NCBI GenBank assembly: GCA_963169235.1
Contig: CAUJCX010000035.1
Coordinates: 124,001 to 188,000 of the forward strand
Direction of reading: 5' to 3'
DNA from: Actinomycetota bacterium
Lineage (GTDB): Bacteria > Actinomycetota > Thermoleophilia > Miltoncostaeales > Miltoncostaeaceae
DNA length: 64,000 nt
Of this stretch, positions 36,252 to 45,612 are shown in pieces. A program made the position numbers and the translations under genes. The notes under the pieces were generated by a model. It was not told where the DNA came from and ran no database searches. It saw only the letters and a list, made by a program, of their open reading frames with translations. Numbering within the stretch: position 1 is the stretch's first letter; each line of letters begins with the position of its first letter.

Positions 36252-37910
36252 CTACCGGATGACGCGGGGCTCCGCGAACACCGCGAGGGGCACGCCGCGT
36301 CGCTGGATGACGAGGTGCAGCGTGCTGCCCTTGGGTACGGGCTTCTCGAACCGCAGGGTGATGCGGGTGGTGGGGAGGACGGCGGCGTTGCCGTTGCGGA
36401 CGGTGGCGCCCCAGTAGCGGCGCGTCGTCCTGCGGGTGCCGAGGCGGCTGCCCTTGGCCATCACGATGCGCTTGCCGGCGCGGTTCTCGACGTACGCGAC
36501 CACGCGTCCGGGGGTGAGCCCCTGGATGGTGAACGTGAGCGTCCTGCCCTTGCCGGTGAGCTTCGGCGCGATGGTCACGCGGCCCACGGCCGTGGACGTC
36601 GAGGGCGCCGGGGACGGCGCGGTGGGGGTCGTCGCGGGCGGCACCGCGGGCGTCGGGTCCGGGCCCTTCGGGGCGGCGACCGTGACCGCCGCGCTCGTCG
36701 CGGTCGTGGTCGCGCCCGGGAACACGGCTGCCGCCGTGGTGCCGGCGAACGTCGCGGTCGCCGTGCACGTGACGGAGGCGCCCCCATCGGCCGCAGTCGG
36801 GGTGTAGACCTGTGCGGAGGCGTCTGGGATGGCCGTGCCGCCGCGGCTCCACGAGTACGTGGTGGCGGGGGTGACCCCGGCCCAGGGGGTGGTGCTGGCG
36901 GTGCACGTGAGGGCCGTGCCCACGGCCGGCGTGCCATCGATGGTGGCGCCGGAGAGGAACGATCCGGTCCCGGTCGCAATGCGCCCGATGTTGCCCGCGT
37001 TGTACTCGGTGAACCAGAGGTTGCCGTCGGGGGCGACGGCGAGGAAGAACGGCCAGCTCCCCGCCGTGGGCAGCGCGTACGAGGTGAGCACGCCGCTGGT
37101 GGTGATCTGGCCCACCTGCCCGGAGTCGCGCAGCGCCATCCACATGTTCCCGTCGGGTCCGGCGGTGATCCCGAACGGGCCGCCGGGTACCGAGTACCGG
37201 GTGACGACCCCGGCGGGGGTCATCTTGGCCACGCTGTTGCCGCTGTACTCGGTGAACCAGACGTTGCCGTCGGGTCCGGCGGCGATGCTTTTGGGTCCCA
37301 CGGTGCCTCCGGTGGGGAACTCCACGTACGTCCCGTCGGTGGCCATGCGCACGATCTTCTTCGTGCCGAACGCGGTGAACCACAGGTTGCCGTCCGCGCC
37401 GACGGTGAGGCCCTGCACGTTGGAGCTTGCCGGCGCGTCGTACTCGGTGATGACGCCGCTGGTCGAGACCCGGCCGATCTTGTTGGTCGTGATCTCGACG
37501 AACCAGATACCCCCCGTGGGGTCCGTGACGATGTCGCCCACGCCGGTGGAGGCACTCGGGACGGTGTACGGCGTGATGGTGCCGTCGGGCGTGATCCGTG
37601 AGACCTTGAACGACTGGGTGAACCACAGGTTGCGGTCCGGCCCCGTGACGATGCCCCACGCGTTGGTGGCGGGTGCCGGCAGCGCGTGTGTGGTCACCAC
37701 GCCGGACGGCGTGATGCGCCCGACCGCCTTGCCGGACGCCCCGTAGGCGAACCACATGTTGCCGTCGGGTCCCGCGGTGATTCCCACGGGGTTGGACCCA
37801 GTCGCGAGGGGGAACTCCGTGATGGTCGGCGCAGCGTACGCGGCCGACGCGCTCGCGATGGCTCCGATTGCGGCCAGGGCGGTGATCGTGCGGGAGCGGT
37901 GGCGCGGCAT
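36252..37910 (-). CDS. Secreted seven-bladed Vgb-type propeller protein, copy 1
   Basis: A 552-residue exported protein. A signal peptide (about 1-27, ending ASAAYA) precedes seven repeats of about 42 residues with the core GPDGN(M/L/V)WF and an IG-I-T-G pattern, as in virginiamycin B lyase. Next come an Ig-like domain (about 310-395, two Cys: LTCTAS and VTCTAT), a Pro/Thr linker, and a basic C-terminal beta domain with GRVVAYVENRAGKRI and GSRLGTRRTTRRYWGA. Antibiotic lyase activity is unlikely because many environmental propellers share only the fold. ATG 37910 with AAGGA five bases upstream is preferred over GTG 37937. It is 52 bases from the pseudogene copy and has no promoter of its own that I can see. 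Confidence 0.8.
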   Translation of the reverse strand: MPRHRSRTITALAAIGAIASASAAYAAPTITEFPLATGSNPVGITAGPDGNMWFAYGASGKAVGRITPSGVVTTHALPAPATNAWGIVTGPDRNLWFTQSFKVSRITPDGTITPYTVPSASTGVGDIVTDPTGGIWFVEITTNKIGRVSTSGVITEYDAPASSNVQGLTVGADGNLWFTAFGTKKIVRMATDGTYVEFPTGGTVGPKSIAAGPDGNVWFTEYSGNSVAKMTPAGVVTRYSVPGGPFGITAGPDGNMWMALRDSGQVGQITTSGVLTSYALPTAGSWPFFLAVAPDGNLWFTEYNAGNIGRIATGTGSFLSGATIDGTPAVGTALTCTASTTPWAGVTPATTYSWSRGGTAIPDASAQVYTPTAADGGASVTCTATATFAGTTAAAVFPGATTTATSAAVTVAAPKGPDPTPAVPPATTPTAPSPAPSTSTAVGRVTIAPKLTGKGRTLTFTIQGLTPGRVVAYVENRAGKRIVMAKGSRLGTRRTTRRYWGATVRNGNAAVLPTTRITLRFEKPVPKGSTLHLVIQRRGVPLAVFAEPRVIR

Positions 37911-37962
37911 GCGGTCCTTGGGTGGGGGCGTCGTCACGCGGGGGTGCGAGGCGTTCGCGTGG

Positions 37963-39621
37963 TCAGCGGATGACGCGAGGCTCGACGAAGACCTTGAGGC
38001 TCTTGTCGGGTCGCTGCAGCACCAGGTGCAGCGTGCTGCCCTTCGGCGGGGTCTTCGCGAACCGCAGCGTGATGCGGGTGGTCGGCAGCACGGCCGCCTT
38101 GCCGTTGCGGACGGCGGCGCCCCACATGCGGCGCGTCAGCACGCGGGTGCCCAGGCGGCTACCCCGGGCAATCGGGATGCGCTTTCCGGCCACCGTCTGG
38201 GCGAAGGCGACGACGCGGCCGGCTTCGCGCCCCTTGATGGTGAACGACAGCGTGGTGATCTTGGCGCCGACCGTCAGTTTCGGCAGCGCGGTGAACGCGC
38301 CCGCGGGTCGCGAGGCCGCGGCGGGCCCCGGAACCGGCGTCGGTGACGAAGCGGGGGCGGGGGACTCGGACGTGGACGGGGCCGTCACCGTGACCGCCGC
38401 GCTCGTCGCGGTGTTGACGACCCCGGGGAATGCCGACGGGTACGTCCCCTCGGCGGTGCAGGTGAGGGCCTGGCCCCCATCGGCCGCGGTCGCGACGTAC
38501 GTCGCACTGGTTGCGCCGGGGATGAGGGTGCCCGCCCGGCTCCAGGTGTAGGTCAGGGTGGGCGTGATGCCCGCCCACGGCGACGTGGTGGGGGCGCACG
38601 TCAGGGTCGCGCCCACCGTCGGAGTGCCGGTGACGGTCGCGACCGTCAGAAAGCGCCCCACACCGGTGTTCGTGCGGACGATCTTGTTCGACGCCTGTCC
38701 GACGAACCACACGTTGCCGTCGCTGCCGACCGCGATGCCGAACGGCTTGCTCCCGCCGGTCGGGGGTGCGTACTCCGTGGAGACGCCACTGGTCGTGATC
38801 TGCCCGACCTTGCCGGACGTCCAGTTGGTGTACCACATGGTCCCGTCGGGGCCCGCGGTGAGGCCCCACGTGCTCCCGGCCGCCACCGGGTAGTTGGTCA
38901 CTGCCCCGGCGGGTGTGACCTTGCCGACAGTGCTGCCCCTGGGCCCGGTGAACCACACGTTGCCGTCTGCGCCGAGGGCCGGCGCGAACGTCCGCGACGA
39001 CGTGCTGAACGCCGTGACGGCTCCGGAGGGGGTGATGGACCCGATCTGGGCGCCAACGAAGTCGTCGCCGAACCACATGTTGCCGTCGGCACCGGGCGCA
39101 ATGCCCTGCGGCGTCATGCTCGTCAGCACGTGTTCGGTGATGACTCCCGCCGTCGTGATCCGCCCGACCCCGTGGGTGTCGTCCCCCTCGCCAAACCGAG
39201 AGGTCGTGTACCAGAGATCCCCGGTGGGTCCGGCGGCGATGAAGCCCGGCAGCGAGGTCACCGCGGTGCGCGCGAACTCGGTGACGGTGCCGCTCGGCGT
39301 GATCCTTCCGATCTTGTTTCCGAGCGCCTCGGTGAACCACATGTTGCCGTCCCCCCCCGGGGCGATGCCGTACGGCTTGCTGGCCGCGGTGGGGACGGCG
39401 AACATGGTCACCACGCCGTCAGGGGTGATCTTCCCGATCTTGTTCGCATCCTGTGCGGTGAACTACATGTTGCCGTCGGCGCCCGGGGCGATCGAGATCG
39501 GCGAGGAACCGGGCGGCAGCGTGAACTCCGTGAACGTGGGCGCGGCCTGTGCGGCCGAGACGCACGCGAGGCTGCCGAGAGCGGCGACGGCGGTGAGTGT
39601 GCGGATGCGGGAGCGGTTTAC
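37963..39621 (-). pseudogene. Secreted Vgb-type propeller protein, copy 2, decaying
   Basis: The frame is continuous from the signal peptide to the C-terminal module and has the same length as copy 1 (553 codons), with seven propeller repeats, Ig-like domain and the basic C-terminal domain. Two lesions stop expression. The tryptophan of the first GNMWF core is a TAG codon (39465-39463). The position aligned with the start codon of the other copies reads GTA (39621-39619), although a GAGGA ribosome site sits eight bases upstream and a good signal peptide (LTAVAALGSLACVSAAQA) follows. An annotation program would call a 483-residue ORF from 39414, which lacks any export signal. Selenium- or pyrrolysine-type recoding is not suggested by anything nearby. 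Confidence 0.82.
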
Positions 39622-39670
39622 GGTGACGTCCTCAGAGATCGGTGGGAAAGTGCGTGGGAACGGTAGGCGC

Positions 39671-39697
39671 CTCTCGGCAGTACCGATCGAGACTTCA
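39671..39697 (-). promoter_or_regulatory. Degenerate sigma-28-like promoter of the pseudogene copy
   Basis: On the minus strand: TGAA, 15 bases, GCCGAGAG. Spacing equals that of the intact copies, but the -10 has G for T at the sixth position. It fits the decay of the gene it precedes. Confidence 0.45.
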
Positions 39698-39714
39698 GGC
39701 GCTTTTCGGTGGGG

Positions 39715-41349
39715 CTACCGCAGCGTGCGGGGCGGGACGAACACACTGAGCGTCTTGTCCGGCCGCTGGAACACCATGCGCAGCACGCTGCCCGTGGGCA
39801 GGGGCTTGGCGAACCGCAGGACGACGCGGGTGGTGGGGAGCACCGGCTTGGTGCCGTTGCGGACGGCGGCGCCCCAGTAGCGGCGCGTGGTGGTGCGGGT
39901 GCCGAGCTTGGTGCCGGCGATCACCGGGATCCGTGCGCCGGCCTTGGTCTCGACGTACGCCACCACCCGGCCCGGTTCAAGGCCCGCGACGGTGAACGCG
40001 AGGGCGGTGGGGTTGATGAGCCTCGGGGCCACCACGAACCTGCCTGCGGCGGTGGGCTGCCGGGGAGTCGACGGGGCCGGGTTCGTCGCCGGCGCGGGGG
40101 CGGTGGCCGGAGCCGGGGCGGCCGCGGCGACGGTGACGGCGGCGCTCGTCGCGGTGTTGCGCACGCCGGGGAAGACGTACGCGTCGGTGCCCGTGAACTG
40201 ACCGGTGGCCGTGCACGTGAGGGCGCTGCCGAGGTCGTCGGCCGTCGGGGTGTACGTCGCCCCGGTGGCGCCGGCGATCGTCGTGCCGGCCTTGGCCCAC
40301 GTGTACGTCACGCCCGGCGTGAGGGTGGCCCACTTCGTGGTGGCGGGGGTGCACGTGAGGGCGCTCCCCACGGCCGCGTCCCCGGTGACGGCGGCGGCCG
40401 TGAGGAACCGTCCCACGCCGGGCTCCACCCGGGCGAGGGACTCGTTGCCGAACTCTGCGGCCCAGAGGTTGCCGTCGGACCCGATGGCGATGCCGAAGAT
40501 GGCGCTCTTCGCGGGGACGTCGGTGATGACGCCCGTCGGCGTGACCATGCCGATCCTGCTGTCGTTCCCGTCCGCGAACCAGATGTTGCCGTCCGGGCCC
40601 GCGGCGACCCCCTTGACGTCGGCGCCGTGCCCGACCGAATAGGTCGTGACCGTCCCCGACGTGGTGATCTTGCCGATGTCCTCTCCGGCTGAGTACCACA
40701 GGTTGCCGTCGGGGCCCGTGGCGATGCTCTCGCTGACGGTGGTGGTGTACTCGTTCAGCACCGTCCCGGAGGTGCTGAACTTGATGATCGAGGGCGTGTT
40801 CGGTCCCGCGATCCAGAGGTTGCCGTCCGGGCCGACGGTGATGCCGGTGGGGCCCCGGCTGGTTCCCACGGAGTACTCCGTGATCACACCGCTGGTGGTG
40901 ATCCGCCCCACCTTGCTGGTGAGCTGCTCGGTGAACCACAGGTTGCCGTCCGGGCCCACCACGATGTCGCGCGGCCACGACGTCGGGGTGGGGATCGGGT
41001 ACTCCGTGATGGTCCCGTCGGGGGTGATCTTCCCGATCTTGTTGCCCTTGTACTCGGTGAACCACAGGTTGCCGTCCGGCCCCGCCACGATGGCCGAGGT
41101 CTCAGTGCTCGCCGTCGGGATGGGCCACCGGGTGACGGCGCCCGACGGGGTCATCCGCCCCACGGAGTTCGTGAACTTCTCGACGAACCACACGTTGCCG
41201 TCGGGTGCGGCGGTGACATCCTGCGGCGAGTTGCCCGGGCTGATGGGGAGCGACGTGACGGTCGGCGCGGCCTGCGCGGAGGCGGCCAGCGCGAGGCCAC
41301 CGATCGCGGAGACCGCAAGGAACGTGCGGAGACGACGACGAGACGGCAT
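39715..41349 (-). CDS. Secreted seven-bladed Vgb-type propeller protein, copy 3
   Basis: A 544-residue exported protein with the same plan as copy 1: signal peptide (about 1-28, ending ASAQA), seven GPDGNLWF-type repeats, an Ig-like domain with two Cys, a Pro/Ala linker (about 405-435) and the C-terminal domain with GRVVAYVETKAGARI and GTKLGTRTTTRRYWGA. The protein ends RTLR. ATG 41349 follows CGGAG with seven bases between. A sigma-28-like promoter lies 50 bases upstream. The repeats are closest to copy 1 in their WFTEY cores. A binding or sensing role outside the cell is more likely than catalysis. Confidence 0.8.
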   Translation of the reverse strand: MPSRRRLRTFLAVSAIGGLALAASAQAAPTVTSLPISPGNSPQDVTAAPDGNVWFVEKFTNSVGRMTPSGAVTRWPIPTASTETSAIVAGPDGNLWFTEYKGNKIGKITPDGTITEYPIPTPTSWPRDIVVGPDGNLWFTEQLTSKVGRITTSGVITEYSVGTSRGPTGITVGPDGNLWIAGPNTPSIIKFSTSGTVLNEYTTTVSESIATGPDGNLWYSAGEDIGKITTSGTVTTYSVGHGADVKGVAAGPDGNIWFADGNDSRIGMVTPTGVITDVPAKSAIFGIAIGSDGNLWAAEFGNESLARVEPGVGRFLTAAAVTGDAAVGSALTCTPATTKWATLTPGVTYTWAKAGTTIAGATGATYTPTADDLGSALTCTATGQFTGTDAYVFPGVRNTATSAAVTVAAAAPAPATAPAPATNPAPSTPRQPTAAGRFVVAPRLINPTALAFTVAGLEPGRVVAYVETKAGARIPVIAGTKLGTRTTTRRYWGAAVRNGTKPVLPTTRVVLRFAKPLPTGSVLRMVFQRPDKTLSVFVPPRTLR

Positions 41350-41398
41350 GGGCACTCCGTGAGGCGATCGCGGTGGATGCGTAACCAATGGGACGTGC

Positions 41399-41425
41399 GT
41401 ATCGGCAGGTCGGCGCCGCACTTGA
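41399..41425 (-). promoter_or_regulatory. Sigma-28/WhiG-like promoter of propeller copy 3
   Basis: On the minus strand: TCAA (41425-41422), 15 bases, GCCGATAC (41406-41399). It is the best match in the set to TAAA-N15-GCCGATAA, with one -35 and one -10 difference. Confidence 0.62.
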
Positions 41426-41495
41426 GGCGCGAGGCACGCCAGATACGTCACTCCCTGGGGCAGGTGCGATCGGGTGGACCTTTGGGGGCATTCCG

Positions 41496-41516
41496 GGGGC
41501 CGTCAGCGACGGCCCC
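41496..41516 (-). terminator. Hairpin after propeller copy 4
   Basis: Arms GGGGCCGTC and GACGGCCCC (9 bp, perfect) flank a 3-base loop ten bases beyond the stop of copy 4. It separates copy 4 from the promoter of copy 3, so the two genes are separate transcription units. Confidence 0.55.
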
Positions 41517-41525
41517 GGAGCCGGA

Positions 41526-43100
41526 TCAGCGGACGGTGCGGGGTGCGACCAGATCGACGATCGACCGATCGGGGCGCTGCAGTACCAGGTGCAGGGTGGT
41601 GCCCTTCGGCAGCCCCTGGCCGAAGCGCAGGTTCACGTTCGTGCGGGGCAGCGTGGTGGTGGGCGAGCTGCCGGGCAGGGCGCTGGCCCACATGGGCGTG
41701 GTCAGCGTGCGGCGTCCCAGGCGGCTGGACGGGGCCAGCGGGATCCGCTTGCCGGCGCGGTTCTCGACGAACGCGACGACGCGTCCCGGCTCGGTCGCCT
41801 TGACGGCGAACGCCAGGGCCGCCGCGCCGCTCGCCAGCTTCGGCGTGGCGGCGAACTGGCCGTAGACCGGGGCGGGGGCGGCGACGGTGACGGCGGCGCT
41901 CGTCGCGGAGTTGCGGGCGCCGGGGAAGAGCACCGGGTAGCGGCCGTTCACCGTGCAGGCGATGGCTGCGCCCGCGTCGCCCGGAGCGGGCGTGTATGTG
42001 GCCGCGGTCGCGCCGTCGACGGTGGCGCCGTCGCGCGTCCAGCCGTACGCGAGCGTGGGGTCCTGGCCCGCCCAGCGGACGACCTGGGGCGCACACGTGA
42101 GCGTCTCACCCACGCGCGCGGTGCCGGTGACGGCCGCGGACCGCAGGAACGCCCCGGCCTGGAGGTCCACCTTCACCAGGTTCGCGCTCATGGAGCCCAC
42201 CCACATCGTCCCGTCGTTGGCGACGAGGATGCTCTGGGGGCGGTAGGCCTGCGCAGGCAACGTGTACTCGGTGATGACACCCGCCGGGGTGATCGACCCC
42301 ATGACACCCGACTCACCGACGAACCAGACGTTGCCGTCCGGGCCCGCGGCGACCGCCCCGGGCCCCGCGTCGGCCGTCGGGATGGCGAACTCCGTCACGG
42401 CGCCGGCGGGCGTGATGCGGCCGATGTGGTTGGTGTAGGGCGCGGTGAACCAGATGTTGCCGTCGGCGCCCGCGGCGATGCCATACGTTGCGGTCGGCGT
42501 GGGGAGGGAGAACTCGGTCACGACGCCGGCGGGCGTGATGCGGCCCACCTTGTCTCCCACGTCCTCGGCGAACCAGAGGTTGCCCTCGGCGCCGAGAGCG
42601 ATGCCGTTCGTCGCGGTCCGGGCGTTGGGGAGCGGGAACTCCGTGACGGCGCCCGCGGGCGTCACGCGGCCGATGCCGGGCTTCGCCCTCTGCGCGAACC
42701 AGACGTTGCCGCCGGGACCCGCCGCCAGGGAACGCACGTCGGCGTACTCCGGGAGGGCGTACGTCGCCACGTCGCCCGCGGGCGTGATGCGGCCGACGGC
42801 GTCCGGCGACTGCCGGGAGAACCACACGTTGCCGTCGGGGCCGGAGGTCACGGCGGCCGGGGTGCCGCCGCCGGTGAACGCGCGCATGGTGGCCGTGCCG
42901 CCGGGCGTCAGCACGCCGATGCCGTCGACGCCGAGCGCGGTGAACCAGAGGTTTCCGTCGGACCCGATCGCCACGCGCCGCGTCTCGCCGGTGGTGGGCA
43001 TGGGGGCGAGGGACACCTGGGGCGCGGCGTGGGCGACGCCCGACAGCGCGACGGCGGCGATGCCGGCGACGCCGGCGATCAGGGACAGGCGAGCGCGCAT
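41526..43100 (-). CDS. Secreted seven-bladed Vgb-type propeller protein, copy 4
   Basis: A 524-residue exported protein: signal peptide (about 1-25, ending GVAHA), seven repeats (GSDGNLWF, GPDGNVWF, GPGGNVWF, GAEGNLWF, GADGNIWF, GPDGNVWF, ANDGTMWV), an Ig-like domain (LTCAPQ ... IACTVN), then the shared C-terminal module with GRVVAFVENRAGKRI. It is the most divergent of the four copies; its C-terminal module has TPMWASALPG where the others have RRYWGA. ATG 43100 has CGGAG upstream. Its own sigma-28-like promoter and a downstream hairpin make it a separate unit. Confidence 0.8.
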   Translation of the reverse strand: MRARLSLIAGVAGIAAVALSGVAHAAPQVSLAPMPTTGETRRVAIGSDGNLWFTALGVDGIGVLTPGGTATMRAFTGGGTPAAVTSGPDGNVWFSRQSPDAVGRITPAGDVATYALPEYADVRSLAAGPGGNVWFAQRAKPGIGRVTPAGAVTEFPLPNARTATNGIALGAEGNLWFAEDVGDKVGRITPAGVVTEFSLPTPTATYGIAAGADGNIWFTAPYTNHIGRITPAGAVTEFAIPTADAGPGAVAAGPDGNVWFVGESGVMGSITPAGVITEYTLPAQAYRPQSILVANDGTMWVGSMSANLVKVDLQAGAFLRSAAVTGTARVGETLTCAPQVVRWAGQDPTLAYGWTRDGATVDGATAATYTPAPGDAGAAIACTVNGRYPVLFPGARNSATSAAVTVAAPAPVYGQFAATPKLASGAAALAFAVKATEPGRVVAFVENRAGKRIPLAPSSRLGRRTLTTPMWASALPGSSPTTTLPRTNVNLRFGQGLPKGTTLHLVLQRPDRSIVDLVAPRTVR

Positions 43101-43132
43101 GGAACTCCGATCAGGAGATGCAGGGTGCCCGC

Positions 43133-43159
43133 GCATCGGCACGGGCCGTGAAGAAATGA
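43133..43159 (-). promoter_or_regulatory. Sigma-28/WhiG-like promoter of propeller copy 4
   Basis: On the minus strand: TCAT (43159-43156), 15 bases, GCCGATGC (43140-43133), 33 bases before the ATG. Confidence 0.52.
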
Positions 43160-43187
43160 ACTCCGGGGACGCGCGCCGACGCGGCCG

Positions 43188-45344
43188 TTACCTGCGTGCC
43201 CGCGGGACGCGCAGCGTGATCACCTGGCGGGCACGCGTGCCGTCGGGCCGCACCAGGTCGACGACGAGCGGGACGGCCTTGCGCGGCAGCCGCGTCCGCA
43301 CCTCCAGCCGCAGCCGCTGTGGGGCGCGGGTCACGCGCAGCGACAGCCCCTTCGAGGCCCGGCGCAGCGCGACGACGCGGCGCTTCTTCCCGGCGAACAC
43401 CACCGCCCGGCTGCCTGCCGTGAGGCGTAGCGGGCGGGCGGCGTTGCCGAACCGCAGCGTGTAGCGCCCGCGTTCGAGCGCGGTCACGGGGAGGATCGCG
43501 ACGCCCTTCGCCACCTTCAGCCTGCCGACGCGGACCAGCCGCGGTGCGGGGGCCGGAGCCACCGCTGCGACGGTCACGGTGAGGGTCGTGGTGGCGGACC
43601 CCGCGAGGTCGGTGGTGGTCACCACGTGCGTGGTCGTGCCCGCGACGGCCGGAGTCCCGGACACGACGCCGGTGGACGCGTCGATCGCGAGGCCCTGGGG
43701 CAGGGCGGGCGACACGGTGATGGTGGCGGGACCCGTGCGGCCGATGGTGGGCGTCAGCGGGGTGATGGGGGTTCCCACGGTCGCCGACACCGACGTCGTG
43801 CCGTACGCGATGCGCGCCGCGCCCCACCCGTACACGCCCCGCATGGGGTTCGTGGCGTCGCCGGCGTGCGACACGAACACGTCTGCGTGGCCGTCGCGGT
43901 TGAGGTCGGCGCCCGCGATCGCCGAGCCCGCGAAGGCCCCGGCCGCGGTGCCGTTCATCACCACGCCGGCGGTCGCCGGGAGCGACGCCAGGTCGACGTT
44001 GGTCGGCGACGACGACCCGAACACCACGTACGCACGCCCCGCATCCTTCTGGCCCGAGGGGTCCGCGAGCGGAGCGCCCACGGCGAGGTCGGCGATGCCG
44101 TCCCCGTTGACGTCACCGACGCCCGCGACGGTCCACCCGGCCATATCGTTCGCCGCCGCGCCGTCGACGTGGGTGGAGGCCGCGGCAAGAGTGCCGCTTG
44201 CGAGCGTGCGCCCACCGTGCACGACGTACGTGCGGCCCGCCTTCGTCCGGCCGGCCGGGGCGGCGTTGGTCGCCGACACCGCGACGTCGCGGGCTCCGTC
44301 GCCGTTGACGTCGCCGACGCCCGCCACGGACCAGCCGGCATTGTCGTCGCTTGACTCGCCGTCGAGGCGGACGCCGGCCGTTCCCAGCGCGCCGAGGTCC
44401 GTGTCGGCCAGCGCCCGCCCGCCGAACAGCACGTACGCGCGTCCTGCGCCGCGCGTCGGGGCGCCGATGGCAAGGTCATCGATGCCGTCGCCGTTGACGT
44501 CGCCGGTCGCGGCCACCGAGGTTCCCGTCTGGTCGCTCGCAACCGCCCCCGCGATGGCCACGCCGCGGGTCCCCAGCGCGGCACCCAGGTCCATGCCGGA
44601 CAACTGGCGTGAGCCGAACACCACGAACACGCTTCCCGCCGCGCTCCGGCCCTGCGGGGAGGCGTACGGGGACCCCACCACGACGTCGTCGATGCCGTCC
44701 GCGTTGAGGTCGCCGCCAGCCGAGACCGACGTGCTGGCGTCGTCGAACGACGCCACGCCGTCGAATCGCACCGCCCGCGCGCCAGGGTCGGCCAGATCGA
44801 CATCCGACACGGTGGCCGAGCCGAAGACCACGTGCACGCACCCCTTCACGGCGTTCCCGGACGGGTTGGCCCCGACCGACCCGACGCCGACGTCGTCGAT
44901 GCCGTCGCCGTTGACGTCGCCGACGCCCGCCACGGTCGCACCGGTGCTGTCCTTCACCGCGGCGCCGCGGATGCGGAAGCCCTGGGAGGGCGTGAGCGTC
45001 GCCACGTCCACGTTCGCGGGCGAGGACGACCCGAACAGCACGAACGCCGTGCCGGTCTGGCCCCGCGCGGGGTCCGAAAAGTACGGCAGGCCGACGATCA
45101 CGTCGTCGTAGCCGTCGCCGTTGACGTCGCCGGCGGCGCCCAGCGACATGACGTACCCGGCGTCGCCGTGCCCCGAGGCGCCGGCGAGCGTGATGTTGGC
45201 CTGGGTGAGCAGGTCGACGCTCCCCGCCTGCTGCGGCAGGGCCGCGTGGGCGGGGGACACGACGCCGCACGCCGCCAAGGCGCAGAGCGTCAGCCAGCGG
45301 CGAACCTCGGCGGGGCGGGTGGGTGAGCATGCGCGGCGTGCCAT
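43188..45344 (-). CDS. Secreted FG-GAP (integrin-alpha-like) propeller protein
   Basis: A 718-residue exported protein. The signal peptide (about 1-37, ending SPAHA) is followed by seven FG-GAP repeats, each with a calcium-binding loop such as GDVNGDGYDDVIVG or GDVNGDGIDDLAIG, plus a FVLFGSS-type strand; the last loop is ADLNRDGHADVFVS. Seven repeats make a complete seven-bladed propeller. A putative-Ig domain follows (ATITVSPALPQGLAIDASTGVVSGTPA, in part PALPQGLAIDASTG), and then a basic Arg-rich C-terminal domain. Proteins of this type bind partners or surfaces in a calcium-dependent way. ATG 45344 has CGGAG seven bases upstream. A sigma-28-like promoter lies about 270 bases upstream, giving a long leader. 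Confidence 0.85.
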   Translation of the reverse strand: MARRACSPTRPAEVRRWLTLCALAACGVVSPAHAALPQQAGSVDLLTQANITLAGASGHGDAGYVMSLGAAGDVNGDGYDDVIVGLPYFSDPARGQTGTAFVLFGSSSPANVDVATLTPSQGFRIRGAAVKDSTGATVAGVGDVNGDGIDDVGVGSVGANPSGNAVKGCVHVVFGSATVSDVDLADPGARAVRFDGVASFDDASTSVSAGGDLNADGIDDVVVGSPYASPQGRSAAGSVFVVFGSRQLSGMDLGAALGTRGVAIAGAVASDQTGTSVAATGDVNGDGIDDLAIGAPTRGAGRAYVLFGGRALADTDLGALGTAGVRLDGESSDDNAGWSVAGVGDVNGDGARDVAVSATNAAPAGRTKAGRTYVVHGGRTLASGTLAAASTHVDGAAANDMAGWTVAGVGDVNGDGIADLAVGAPLADPSGQKDAGRAYVVFGSSSPTNVDLASLPATAGVVMNGTAAGAFAGSAIAGADLNRDGHADVFVSHAGDATNPMRGVYGWGAARIAYGTTSVSATVGTPITPLTPTIGRTGPATITVSPALPQGLAIDASTGVVSGTPAVAGTTTHVVTTTDLAGSATTTLTVTVAAVAPAPAPRLVRVGRLKVAKGVAILPVTALERGRYTLRFGNAARPLRLTAGSRAVVFAGKKRRVVALRRASKGLSLRVTRAPQRLRLEVRTRLPRKAVPLVVDLVRPDGTRARQVITLRVPRARR

Positions 45345-45363
45345 CGACGATCTCCGGGTGGTG

Positions 45364-45381
45364 GGGGCATCGCGATGCCCC
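45364..45381. repeat. Perfect 18-bp palindrome in the FG-GAP gene leader
   Basis: GGGGCATCGCGATGCCCC lies 20 bases before the FG-GAP start, just upstream of its ribosome site. It could be an operator or an RNA hairpin in the leader; nothing decides between them. Confidence 0.4.
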
Positions 45382-45612
45382 GTGGGCAGGGACGAACCAA
45401 CATGGGGGGTGCACGGAGCGACCGGCCGGCGCGCCGAATCCGGCGCGGCCCTCTCGCGATATCGGCCGCAGCGGGAGATCGCATGAGGACGAGGCGTGGG
45501 GAACGCCGGGCGCACCACGTCGACGCCGTCTGTCAGGCCACGAGTGCGCGGCGACGGGTGGATGACACGCGGTCTCCCAGGCAAGACATCAGAATCAAGG
45601 AACGGGACGCGC

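Noticed and set aside
39414-39463. Reading propeller copy 2 as a normal 483-residue gene starting at 39414
   Set aside because: This start lies inside the second propeller repeat, lacks a signal peptide and ribosome site, and ignores homologous sequence upstream in the same frame. A pseudogene fits better.
36252-43100. Calling the Vgb-type proteins virginiamycin B lyases
   Set aside because: They share repeats and fold, but the added Ig-like and basic modules and the tandem copies suggest binding proteins; I could not confirm the lyase catalytic residues.
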